Below the pieces are notes generated by a model. That model was not told the DNA's origin. It saw nothing but the letters and a program-made list of their open reading frames with translations, and did no database searches. Shown one piece after another: positions 15,753-23,124 of a stretch of DNA of 64,000 nt. How positions within the stretch are numbered: the stretch's first letter is position 1; the number at the start of each line of letters is the position of its first letter. The translations under genes and the position numbers were made by a program. The stretch is from Candidatus Poribacteria bacterium (GTDB taxonomy: Bacteria; Poribacteria; WGA-4E; WGA-3G). The stretch covers positions 1 through 64,000 of the forward strand of contig JAJEET010000125.1 in assembly GCA_022820835.1 (NCBI GenBank), in the 5' to 3' direction.

Positions 15753-16529
15753 GTGAAAATATCTTTACAAAATGGAGAAGTACTTGTTGGAACATTTGTA
15801 CTTGAGTTTGGTGGGTCGGCGATTGCGACGCTCCTTGCGAGTGCTGGTGCCGACTTTATGATTGCCGACTTGGAACATAGTTCTTTTTCTATAGAAACCG
15901 TTGGACGTATTGTTCGGAACGCTCGTGGCGCGGATCTTCCATGTATTGTGCGTGTTCCAGCACTTGAACGCTATTTTGTGTCCCGCGTGCTTGACGCTGG
16001 TGCTACGGGTGTGATGATTCCGCGCGTTGAATCCTGCGAAGATATCGAAAAAATTAGAAAGTGGACAAAATACGCGCCTGAAGGTGATCGCGGTGTCGCT
16101 TTTGGTATCGGACATACCGATTATGGCGATTTCACAAAACTGGATACCCGAAAATACGTGCGCGACGCGAATCAAGAAATCCTTACAATCGGTCAGATTG
16201 AGACCGTCAAAGCCGTCGAAAACCTAAACGACATCTTCAGCACTGGTGAATTAGATGTTGTGTTCATTGGTCCCTATGATTTATCTACATCTATCGGGGT
16301 CTCCGGTGAACTTGACCACCCACGCCTTTTGGACGCTATAAAAGAGATTATTAGACTCGCGCAGTCACACAATATCGCCTTGGGTTGTTATGTTAACGAT
16401 TTTGAGAGCGGAGAACAGTGGTTGCGTTCTGGGGTTCAACTTATTGCCTGCGGAAATGACGCGTTTCTTTTAACCCGTAAATTCGCTGAGGAGCATCAGA
16501 AGTTCAAAAACGCCGCTGCTTCAAAATAA
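15753..16529 (+). CDS. HpcH/HpaI-family class II aldolase
   Basis: A 258-residue protein; GTG 15753 is chosen because AAAGG ends nine bases before it, while TTG 15744 sits too close. The family pattern is clear: GTFVLEFGG near the start, ADFMIADLEHS with the metal-binding region, VRVP, GATGVMIPRVES, the QIET motif with the metal Glu, and FIGPYDLSTSIGV. Such enzymes cleave 2-oxo-4-hydroxy acids to pyruvate plus an aldehyde with a divalent metal. Placed between a kinase and iolC/iolD, it may replace IolJ in splitting the phosphorylated deoxy-keto-gluconate, though that reaction is normally performed by an unrelated fold. Substrate is inferred. Confidence 0.82.
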   Translation: MKISLQNGEVLVGTFVLEFGGSAIATLLASAGADFMIADLEHSSFSIETVGRIVRNARGADLPCIVRVPALERYFVSRVLDAGATGVMIPRVESCEDIEKIRKWTKYAPEGDRGVAFGIGHTDYGDFTKLDTRKYVRDANQEILTIGQIETVKAVENLNDIFSTGELDVVFIGPYDLSTSIGVSGELDHPRLLDAIKEIIRLAQSHNIALGCYVNDFESGEQWLRSGVQLIACGNDAFLLTRKFAEEHQKFKNAAASK

Positions 16530-16531
16530 AA

Positions 16532-17533
16532 ATGTACGATATTCTTACAATCGGACGGAGTTCTATAGATTTATATGCGAATGACATCGGTGCTGCGTTT
16601 CCAGACATCAAGAGTTTCGGTGCTTTTGTCGGCGGGTGTCCTACGAATATCAGCGTTGGTGTTCAGCGATTGGGACTTCGCGCTGTGCTATTGACGGCTG
16701 TTGGTGAGGACCCTGTCGGCGATTTTCTGCTCAAGTTTTTGAGGACTGAAGGCGTTGAAACTCGGTTTATCCCGTACAAACCGGAACATCGAACGAGTGC
16801 TGTTGTCCTCGGTATTGAACCACCGGATCGGTTTCCGCTGGTCTATTATCGAGATAACTGTGCGGATATCGAACTTACGATTGACGATGTTCTCGCTGCG
16901 CCTATTGCTGAAAGTCGAGCGGTGCTAATATCGGGTACGGGTTTGAGTAAAGAACCGAGCCGGAGCGCGACGCTCTATGCTGCTGAGAAGGCGCGATCTG
17001 TCGGTTGTCGCGTTTTTTTTGACCTCGATTTCCGAGCCGATCAGTGGCATGATCCGCGTGCCTTCGGTGTTGTCGTCCGATCCGCTTTAGGTTATATTGA
17101 CATTGCTATCGGGACGGAAGAGGAGATCAAGGCGGCTACACTTACGGATTTATCGCAACTCACGATTGAACACTCCCAAATCTCGAATCCTACGATTCAA
17201 GGAGATATGGCGAATGCGATTAAAACGCTTTTGGGTGCTGGTCCAGAAGCGTTGATAGTCAAGCGCGGTATTGAGGGCGCAGATGTCCATCTTGCAAATG
17301 GTGAAATTATTCATGCGCTACCTTTCCCTGTTGAAGTTTATAACACGCTCGGTGCTGGTGATGCTTTTGCGAGTGGTTTTATTTATGGTAACCTCAGCGG
17401 CTGGGGGTGGGAAAAGGCAGCACGGCTTGGCAATGCGACGGGTGCGATTGTTGTAACACGGCACGGTTGTGCTAATTTTATGCCAACAATGCCTGAAGTT
17501 GATGAATTTGTCGCAGAACGCGGCGGTTGGTAA
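16532..17533 (+). CDS. iolC: 5-dehydro-2-deoxygluconokinase (PfkB family)
   Basis: A 333-residue ribokinase-fold enzyme that phosphorylates 5-dehydro-2-deoxy-D-gluconate in myo-inositol breakdown. The IolC-type start (MYDILTIGRSSIDLYANDIG), GGCPTNISVGVQRLG substrate segment, FFDLDFRADQW and the anion-hole loop NTLGAGDAFASGF are all seen. It begins two bases after the aldolase stop, which implies translational coupling. The DUF2090 aldolase domain found fused to IolC in some bacteria is absent, in line with a separate aldolase gene. iolD follows. Confidence 0.9.
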   Translation: MYDILTIGRSSIDLYANDIGAAFPDIKSFGAFVGGCPTNISVGVQRLGLRAVLLTAVGEDPVGDFLLKFLRTEGVETRFIPYKPEHRTSAVVLGIEPPDRFPLVYYRDNCADIELTIDDVLAAPIAESRAVLISGTGLSKEPSRSATLYAAEKARSVGCRVFFDLDFRADQWHDPRAFGVVVRSALGYIDIAIGTEEEIKAATLTDLSQLTIEHSQISNPTIQGDMANAIKTLLGAGPEALIVKRGIEGADVHLANGEIIHALPFPVEVYNTLGAGDAFASGFIYGNLSGWGWEKAARLGNATGAIVVTRHGCANFMPTMPEVDEFVAERGGW

Positions 17534-17587
17534 ACGCAATTAGCAAAGGAGAATATTTTCCAATCAGGAAAATACAAAATAGCCTTC

Positions 17588-19453
17588 ATGAAGACACGAA
17601 AACTTACGATGGGACAAGCCGTCGTTGAATTTCTTCAACAACAATATGTTGAACGGGACGGAAACGAGCGACAGTTTTTCGCGGGGATGTTCGGCATCTT
17701 CGGTCATGGGAATGTCGCCGGCATTGGACAAGCACTGCATCAATACACCGATTCTTTTCGCTTCTACCAGACCCGAAATGAACAGTCGATGGTGCACACC
17801 GCTGCTGCATTCGCGAAGATGAACAACCGTTTACGCGCTTTCGCGTGTACGACTTCTATCGGGCCGGGCGCGACGAACATGATTACGGGTGCCGCAGGTG
17901 CGACGATTAATCGGTTGCCTGTGCTTCTGCTACCGGGTGATATTTTCTCGACCCGTTTAGTCGCTCCCGTATTACAGCAATTGGAATCTCCGAGTTCGCA
18001 GGACTATTCGGTGAACGATTGCTTCAAGCCGATTTCACGCTATTGGGACCGGATTAATCGTCCGGAACAGATCATTACAGCGTTGCCAGAGGCGATGCGG
18101 GTGCTAACCTCTCAATCGGAGACAGGTGCCGTGACGTTGGCTCTTCCGCAAGATGTACAGGCAGAGGCGTACGATTATCCGTCGCAACTCTTTGAGAAGC
18201 GGGTTTATACGATCCCGCGTCCTCGGGCAGACGAAGGGCTGTTGAGTCGAGCGGCGGCGTGGATTCGTGAGAGCAAGCGTCCGTTAATCATCGCCGGTGG
18301 TGGTGTTATCTATAGTGAAGCGACGGCGCAACTTGCTGAATTTGTCGAGCGGACCGGTATTCCGGTCGGTGAGACCTTCGCAGGTAAAGGTTCGCTTTCA
18401 TATAATCACCCACAGAACCTTGGTGCGATAGGTGTGACGGGTACACCCGGCGCGAATATCTCGGCGCGTGAGGCGGATTTGGTTATCGCTATTGGCACGC
18501 GCTTGAGTGATTTTACAACTGCCTCTAAGACTGCTTTTCAGAACCCCGATGTCCGTTTTATCGGTATCAATGTTACCGAATTTGATGCTTATAAACACGC
18601 TGCGCTGCCGCTTGTCGCCGACGCACGTATCACACTTTCGGAACTCGCTTCCGCTGTTGCGGACTATCAGGTTGACGCGGCGTATGCCGCACAGATTGAG
18701 AAATATCGTGCGGAATGGGAATCGGAGGTAGATCGGCTTTACCATCTTGGACACGGTCCGCTACCGAGCCAGAGTGAAGTTATTGGCGTGGTCAATGAAT
18801 TCTCACGTCCTGAAGATGTTATGGTTTGCGCTGCCGGTAGCATGCCGGGGGATTTACATAAGTTATGGCGTACCCGTAACCCGAAACAGTACCATTTGGA
18901 ATACGGTTATTCGTGTATGGGATATGAAATCGCCGGTGGGTTAGGCATAAAGATGGCGGATCCGAGTCGGGATGTCTACGTCATGGTCGGTGATGGTTCA
19001 TATCTGATGTTGGCACAGGAAATTATTACATCGATTCAGGAAGGCTATAAACTCATTATTGTGTTGGTCAATAATGAGGGGCATAGTAGCATTGGTGGTT
19101 TATCGCGTGCGACAGGTGTGCAGGGATTTGCCACGCGTTTCCGCTACCGTGACGCGGCAAGTGGTGAACTCTCTGGTGACTTTTTGCCGGTGGATCTCGC
19201 AGCGAATGCCGCCAGCCTCGGTGCTAACGTTATTGAAGCGACGACTTTACAGAGTCTGAAAGCTGCGCTGCATGAAGCGCGCGAAGCACCGCAGACAACA
19301 GTTGTAAAGATTGATGTGGATTACGACGAACAGGTTCCAGGTTATGAATCTTGGTGGGATGTGCCGGTCGCGGAGGTTTCCGAAGTAGACACGGCGCAAG
19401 AGGCTTACAGAGAATACGAATCGGATAAACAGAAGGAACGTTATTTTCTGTAG
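17588..19453 (+). CDS. iolD: 3D-(3,5/4)-trihydroxycyclohexane-1,2-dione hydrolase
   Basis: A 621-residue thiamin diphosphate enzyme that opens the ring of trihydroxycyclohexanedione to 5-deoxy-glucuronate in inositol catabolism. The start MKTRKLTMGQAVVEFL fits IolD. The TPP Glu region (RNEQSMVHTAAAFAK), central domain IIAGGGVIYSEA, and TPP/Mg motif GDGSYLMLAQEIITSIQEGYK followed by VLVNNEGHSSIG are present. Length is typical. A good AAAGGAG occurs 37 bases upstream of the ATG, farther than usual, with CAGGAA closer. It sits behind iolC in the same operon; iolB, iolE and iolG are not in the window. Confidence 0.92.
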   Translation: MKTRKLTMGQAVVEFLQQQYVERDGNERQFFAGMFGIFGHGNVAGIGQALHQYTDSFRFYQTRNEQSMVHTAAAFAKMNNRLRAFACTTSIGPGATNMITGAAGATINRLPVLLLPGDIFSTRLVAPVLQQLESPSSQDYSVNDCFKPISRYWDRINRPEQIITALPEAMRVLTSQSETGAVTLALPQDVQAEAYDYPSQLFEKRVYTIPRPRADEGLLSRAAAWIRESKRPLIIAGGGVIYSEATAQLAEFVERTGIPVGETFAGKGSLSYNHPQNLGAIGVTGTPGANISAREADLVIAIGTRLSDFTTASKTAFQNPDVRFIGINVTEFDAYKHAALPLVADARITLSELASAVADYQVDAAYAAQIEKYRAEWESEVDRLYHLGHGPLPSQSEVIGVVNEFSRPEDVMVCAAGSMPGDLHKLWRTRNPKQYHLEYGYSCMGYEIAGGLGIKMADPSRDVYVMVGDGSYLMLAQEIITSIQEGYKLIIVLVNNEGHSSIGGLSRATGVQGFATRFRYRDAASGELSGDFLPVDLAANAASLGANVIEATTLQSLKAALHEAREAPQTTVVKIDVDYDEQVPGYESWWDVPVAEVSEVDTAQEAYREYESDKQKERYFL

Positions 19454-19485
19454 ACAATTGAGTTGCTCTAAAACGAAAGGAAATT

Positions 19486-19725
19486 ATGAAGGCATCAGAA
19501 CTTTTAGCGAAGGTCAAGTCAGGGGAGGCGATCCCTTGCGATAACTGTGAGGAAAAAATCCCGGCGGACGAGGTTTTAAGTTTCGTGTTTAAATTGGGAA
19601 AGCTGGCACCACGTATGGAGAACGTGAACGTTGGGACTATTACCTGCGTTCCGTGTCAAGAAGCAGACCCGGATATCAAAATTACGCCGCGTGGACCTGA
19701 TATTAAGTTTGTCCGTGGCGATTAA
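19486..19725 (+). CDS. Small zinc-ribbon-like protein
   Basis: A 79-residue protein with AAAGGAAA before the ATG. Two Cys pairs, CDNC near residue 19 and CVPC near residue 59, could bind one zinc. The protein has no membrane segment and no recognised domain. It is the last gene of the inositol operon, 33 bases behind iolD and followed by a terminator-like hairpin. Its role is unknown. Confidence 0.6.
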   Translation: MKASELLAKVKSGEAIPCDNCEEKIPADEVLSFVFKLGKLAPRMENVNVGTITCVPCQEADPDIKITPRGPDIKFVRGD

Positions 19726-19731
19726 CTTTAG

Positions 19732-19764
19732 AGGGCGGATTTTCTAATCCGTCCTTTCTTTTTT
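19732..19764 (+). terminator. Intrinsic terminator between the inositol operon and rlmB
   Basis: A ten-base-pair stem with one G-T pair (19732-19741 with 19746-19755), a TTCT loop, and a T-rich tail ending at 19764. The tail stops only five bases before the rlmB start codon, so it replaces the normal ribosome-binding region of that gene. Confidence 0.7.
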
Positions 19765-19768
19765 GAGA

Positions 19769-20509
19769 ATGTCAACCTACATCGTTGGTAGAAATCCGGT
19801 TATAGAGTGTCTGCAGAGTGGGGCTCAGAGCGTTGAAAGGGTCTGTATCGCCGAGGGGAATAGGCATGCGCGTATCCGTCAAATTGTTCGGATAGCGGAA
19901 CGTGTTGGGATTCCGATAAAATACTGCGCGCGGCGTGAATTGGATAAACTTGAACCTTCGCTGCCACACCAAGGCGTTGTTGCGGTCGTTAGATCCGCAC
20001 ACTATGGTGACCTGTCATCGATACTCTCGAATATACAGCAGAGTGAAGATACTGCGCTGTTGGTGATGTTGGATGGCGTTCAGGACCCAAGGAATTTTGG
20101 TGCGATTCTTCGGACCGCCGAAGCGGCGAATGCTGACGCTGTTATTATTCCGAAGGATCGTGCTGTTGGCATCACGGCTGCTGTTCACAAAGCGTCGGCG
20201 GGTGCCTCGGCGCATATCCCTATCGTCAGAGTAACGAACCTTGCACGCACTTTGGATACACTTAAAGACGCTGGCATCTGGATCGCAGGGACAGCGGGGG
20301 ACGCGTCAAGCCTATACACGGATGTGGATTTTAACGTTCCGTTATGTCTTGTTTTCGGGGGTGAAGGGACCGGTATCCGACGACTTGTCAAACAGAAATG
20401 TGATTACCTTGTGCATCTGCCGATGTTGGGTAAGATTGCATCGCTGAATGTTTCGGTCGCAGCGGGTATCCTTCTATACGAGGTCGTTCGACAGCGTCGG
20501 ACGGGATAA
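19769..20509 (+). CDS. rlmB: 23S rRNA (guanosine-2'-O)-methyltransferase, SpoU/TrmH family
   Basis: A 246-residue protein of typical RlmB length; ATG 19769 is preferred to TTG 19763. The N-terminal substrate-binding domain begins STYIVGRNPVIECLQSG. The SPOUT knot has the three family motifs: DGVQDPRNFGAILRTAEAANAD, LVFGGEGTGIRRLV, and LGKIASLNVSVAAGILLYE. It methylates the ribose of a conserved guanosine in the 23S rRNA P-loop. A terminator hairpin sits directly before the start, so its own promoter is unclear and it may depend on read-through. It converges with radC. Confidence 0.9.
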   Translation: MSTYIVGRNPVIECLQSGAQSVERVCIAEGNRHARIRQIVRIAERVGIPIKYCARRELDKLEPSLPHQGVVAVVRSAHYGDLSSILSNIQQSEDTALLVMLDGVQDPRNFGAILRTAEAANADAVIIPKDRAVGITAAVHKASAGASAHIPIVRVTNLARTLDTLKDAGIWIAGTAGDASSLYTDVDFNVPLCLVFGGEGTGIRRLVKQKCDYLVHLPMLGKIASLNVSVAAGILLYEVVRQRRTG

Positions 20510-20519
20510 ACTGTCTATT

Positions 20520-21263
20520 TTAGATAAGTCCTTCCTCTTTCAGGCTGACGAAGATCCCGTCCCCGATGATGATGTGATCTAACACTTTTATCCCGATTTG
20601 GTTTCCCGCCTCAATCAGTTGCTTCGTTGCTCGGATGTCTTCTTGGCTCGGTTGTGGATCACCGGATGGGTGGTTATGGACGAGTACGATTGAGTTCGCC
20701 GATTCCTCGATGGCGAACCGAAAGATTTCTCGTGGGTGAAAGACACTGGCGTTGAGTGTCCCTTCAAAAACTGTTGCTTCTCCCAACCTTTTTCCCCAAG
20801 TCAAGTCGCTGTCAAGGTCACCTGCGATCCCTTTTGTGGTTACGCCGCCTTTTGTATCGAGGCATAAGACACAAACGATCTCCTTCTGTAGGTATCGCAT
20901 TTTGGACATCATGAGGTCGGCGACATCGGAGGGTGAGGTAATTTTATCTCGCTCGGCGTGGAAGCGTGCAAGTCGTTTTCCGAGTTCAAGTGCTGCGACG
21001 ATCTGTGCGGCTTTCGCTTCACCGACACCTTTGATCTTCTCGAATTGCTTGGATTTGTAATCAGCCATCCGTTTGAGATCACCTTCGAGTTCCGTAAGGA
21101 TTTGTTCACCGAGTTGAACGGCAGTTGTTCCTTTGAATCCGCTCTTGAGGATGATTGCTAATAATTCGGAGTCTTTCAGGCTTTCGGGTCCGTATTTGTG
21201 AAGTCTCTCCCGCGGGCGTTCACTTTCGGGCAGGTCTTTAATTCGCAGGGGGCGGTATGTCAT
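20520..21263 (-). CDS. radC: RadC-family JAB/MPN domain protein
   Basis: A 247-residue protein of usual RadC length. The N-terminal half (PRERLHKYGPESLKDSELLA, and KIKGVGEAKAAQIVAALELGKR) contains helix-hairpin-helix elements; the C-terminal JAB domain has the metal motif HNHPSGDPQPSQED preceded by the conserved Glu in the AVFEGTLNAS region. The family has long been named after a repair phenotype that is no longer accepted; its true role is unsettled. AAAGGG precedes the ATG. It converges with rlmB (10-base gap). Confidence 0.92.
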   Translation of the reverse strand: MTYRPLRIKDLPESERPRERLHKYGPESLKDSELLAIILKSGFKGTTAVQLGEQILTELEGDLKRMADYKSKQFEKIKGVGEAKAAQIVAALELGKRLARFHAERDKITSPSDVADLMMSKMRYLQKEIVCVLCLDTKGGVTTKGIAGDLDSDLTWGKRLGEATVFEGTLNASVFHPREIFRFAIEESANSIVLVHNHPSGDPQPSQEDIRATKQLIEAGNQIGIKVLDHIIIGDGIFVSLKEEGLI

Positions 21264-21357
21264 ACATTGAATCCCTTTCGGTTTAGTAGAGAACTTAGTG
21301 AAAATTATAGCGAGTTTTCGGAATTAAAACAAGCGAAATCTGATTATGATTTGTAGG

Positions 21358-21387
21358 TTGACAAATAATTTGAAAATAGTGTAGAAT
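21358..21387 (+). promoter_or_regulatory. Promoter of the first STAS gene
   Basis: TTGACA (21358-21363), 18-base spacer, TAGAAT (21382-21387). About 58 bases before the start codon of the STAS protein at 21445. Confidence 0.65.
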
Positions 21388-21444
21388 TAAAGAAGTAAGT
21401 TGGTACTTTCAGTTTCCTAACGAATGAAAAAAAGGAGAAAATTC

Positions 21445-21795
21445 ATGGCAACTACGATCCGTCAAAGAGATGGCGTAGCGATTTTGGAACCGAGTGGTAA
21501 AATAATGGGGTCTTCAGTATCGGAGTTACGAGATGCTATCACATCGCAGATAGATGCCTCTGAGGCGCCTCGTATCCTCATTAATTTCGAGCGTGTTACA
21601 ATGATGGATAGTTCGGGGCTGGGTACCCTCATGGGTGCGCATGTCGCTGCGACACGAAAAAAAGGTCGTATTGGCGTTATCCATGTCGGGAAAAATATCA
21701 AAAATCTGATTGTTCGTAGCCGGCTTGTCAGTATCTTTGAACATTTCGATGGTGAAGATTCTGCGGTTGCAGGCTTGTCGAGTGAAAGTGAATAA
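21445..21795 (+). CDS. STAS-domain anti-sigma factor antagonist
   Basis: A 116-residue single STAS domain; the ATG at 21445 follows AAAGGAG. The phosphorylation loop TMMDSSGLGTL contains the Ser that an RsbW-type kinase would modify. In partner switching the unphosphorylated form binds the anti-sigma kinase and frees the sigma factor or other effector. A second STAS gene follows 57 bases later, and kinase/phosphatase partners (27115 and 25926) lie within 6 kb. Confidence 0.88.
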   Translation: MATTIRQRDGVAILEPSGKIMGSSVSELRDAITSQIDASEAPRILINFERVTMMDSSGLGTLMGAHVAATRKKGRIGVIHVGKNIKNLIVRSRLVSIFEHFDGEDSAVAGLSSESE

Positions 21796-21852
21796 GTGAG
21801 ATAGAGGGAACGCGCCTACGATCGAAATCGACTATGGTATTAGGAGTAAATT

Positions 21853-22203
21853 ATGGCAATCACCGTGTCTGAGAGAGAAGGGGTCGTTATTTTTAAACTG
21901 AGCGGTAGGATTATCGCCCCGGGCATCGAAGAAGTTTCCGAAACTGTGTCAGAGACACTTGCGGTGCGCGCCTCACCAGCGAAGCTGGTATTTGACTTCA
22001 AAGAGGTAACCGCGATGGATAGTTCTGGTCTTGGTGCGCTCATGAAAGTTTATTCTGATATTCATCCGCAAGGCGGAGAGATTGCGGTGATTAACGTGAA
22101 CAAACATGTGAAAAATCTTATTGTTATGGCACGATTAATCACCGTTTTCAAAAGTTATGAGAATGAGGATGAGGCGGTTGCTGCTTTGCTGGAGCGTCCG
22201 TAA
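21853..22203 (+). CDS. STAS-domain anti-sigma factor antagonist
   Basis: A 116-residue STAS protein, paralogous to the one before it. The phosphorylatable loop is TAMDSSGLGAL. Both paralogues share the C-terminal element KNLIV followed by ARLI or SRLV. The sequences differ enough to suggest distinct partners. Co-directional with the universal stress protein and histidine kinase downstream. Confidence 0.88.
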   Translation: MAITVSEREGVVIFKLSGRIIAPGIEEVSETVSETLAVRASPAKLVFDFKEVTAMDSSGLGALMKVYSDIHPQGGEIAVINVNKHVKNLIVMARLITVFKSYENEDEAVAALLERP

Positions 22204-22311
22204 GTAAATCGGATGAATTGTCGTACGTTCGAGACGCAGTTTGTTTTAGTTAAAGTCAATAACCATTTGTAAGTAAGACTCGACTGTATCGCACTAATAA
22301 GGGAATGTCTT

Positions 22312-23073
22312 ATGATAAAAAATATCCTCGTCGCTATCGGCGATACGGATTACGAAAAGAATGCCTTTGAGTACGCTGGTCAGTTAGCAGTTCTTTTAGG
22401 TACACACCTATCGTGCGTTTTCTTTCAAGACAGCAGCCATGGTGGAAATGCTGATGTCGCAGCGACTGTTATCCGTCGAACGGAAGCCGAATGCGCCCTC
22501 TACGATTTTCTTGATTACCATGTTGAGTCTGTCGCTGGGAATCCAAGACAGATGATTTGTGAAGTTGCTCACTCCGCGGACCTTGTCGTTGTCGGACTCC
22601 CAGAGGATGTCCGGAAACGTCGATTGCAGCTGATTCAAAACCAAATTGACGATGTTTTACAACATATCACACGACCGATCATTGTGGTGCATGAACAGTG
22701 CACACTTTTGCGTAAAATTCTCGCTGTTCACCACGGGGATATCTATTCTGATCACGCTTTGGGGCTTGTTGCCGAAATTAGCGAGTTGACAAAGGCGGGT
22801 ATCGTTGGGCTTGCACTTTCAAATACGCAACCGGAAGCGACACAGATTAAGCAGCAGATGGAAGCGTACTTGAAGTACTATGATGTTCAATCTGAATTTC
22901 TTACCGCCCGTGGTTTTACAGTCGCAAATATCTTAGAAAATGCTGAGGAAAGTGATTGCGATCTCATCGCTTTGAGTGCAAGCCATCACGGTAGATTGTA
23001 CGAACTCGTTTTCCAAAGCACAACACAAACTGTGGTCAAACTCGCGAACCGTGCGGTTTTGGTAACAAGATAA
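22312..23073 (+). CDS. Tandem universal stress protein (UspA)
   Basis: A 253-residue protein with two Usp domains. The first (1-130) begins MIKNILVAIGDTDYEKNAFEYAGQLA; the second (about 135-253) begins LLRKILAVHHGDIYSDHAL and ends CDLIALSASHHGRL then VVKLANRAVLVTR, as in Usp C-termini. A clear ATP-binding G-2x-G-9x-G(S/T) loop is not complete in either half, so nucleotide binding is uncertain. Located in the signalling island between STAS genes and a histidine kinase. Confidence 0.8.
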   Translation: MIKNILVAIGDTDYEKNAFEYAGQLAVLLGTHLSCVFFQDSSHGGNADVAATVIRRTEAECALYDFLDYHVESVAGNPRQMICEVAHSADLVVVGLPEDVRKRRLQLIQNQIDDVLQHITRPIIVVHEQCTLLRKILAVHHGDIYSDHALGLVAEISELTKAGIVGLALSNTQPEATQIKQQMEAYLKYYDVQSEFLTARGFTVANILENAEESDCDLIALSASHHGRLYELVFQSTTQTVVKLANRAVLVTR

Positions 23074-23124
23074 ATTGAACGCGATTCACATAGGGCTCCT
23101 ACCTCGTATTTCCCGGAGGCAGAC

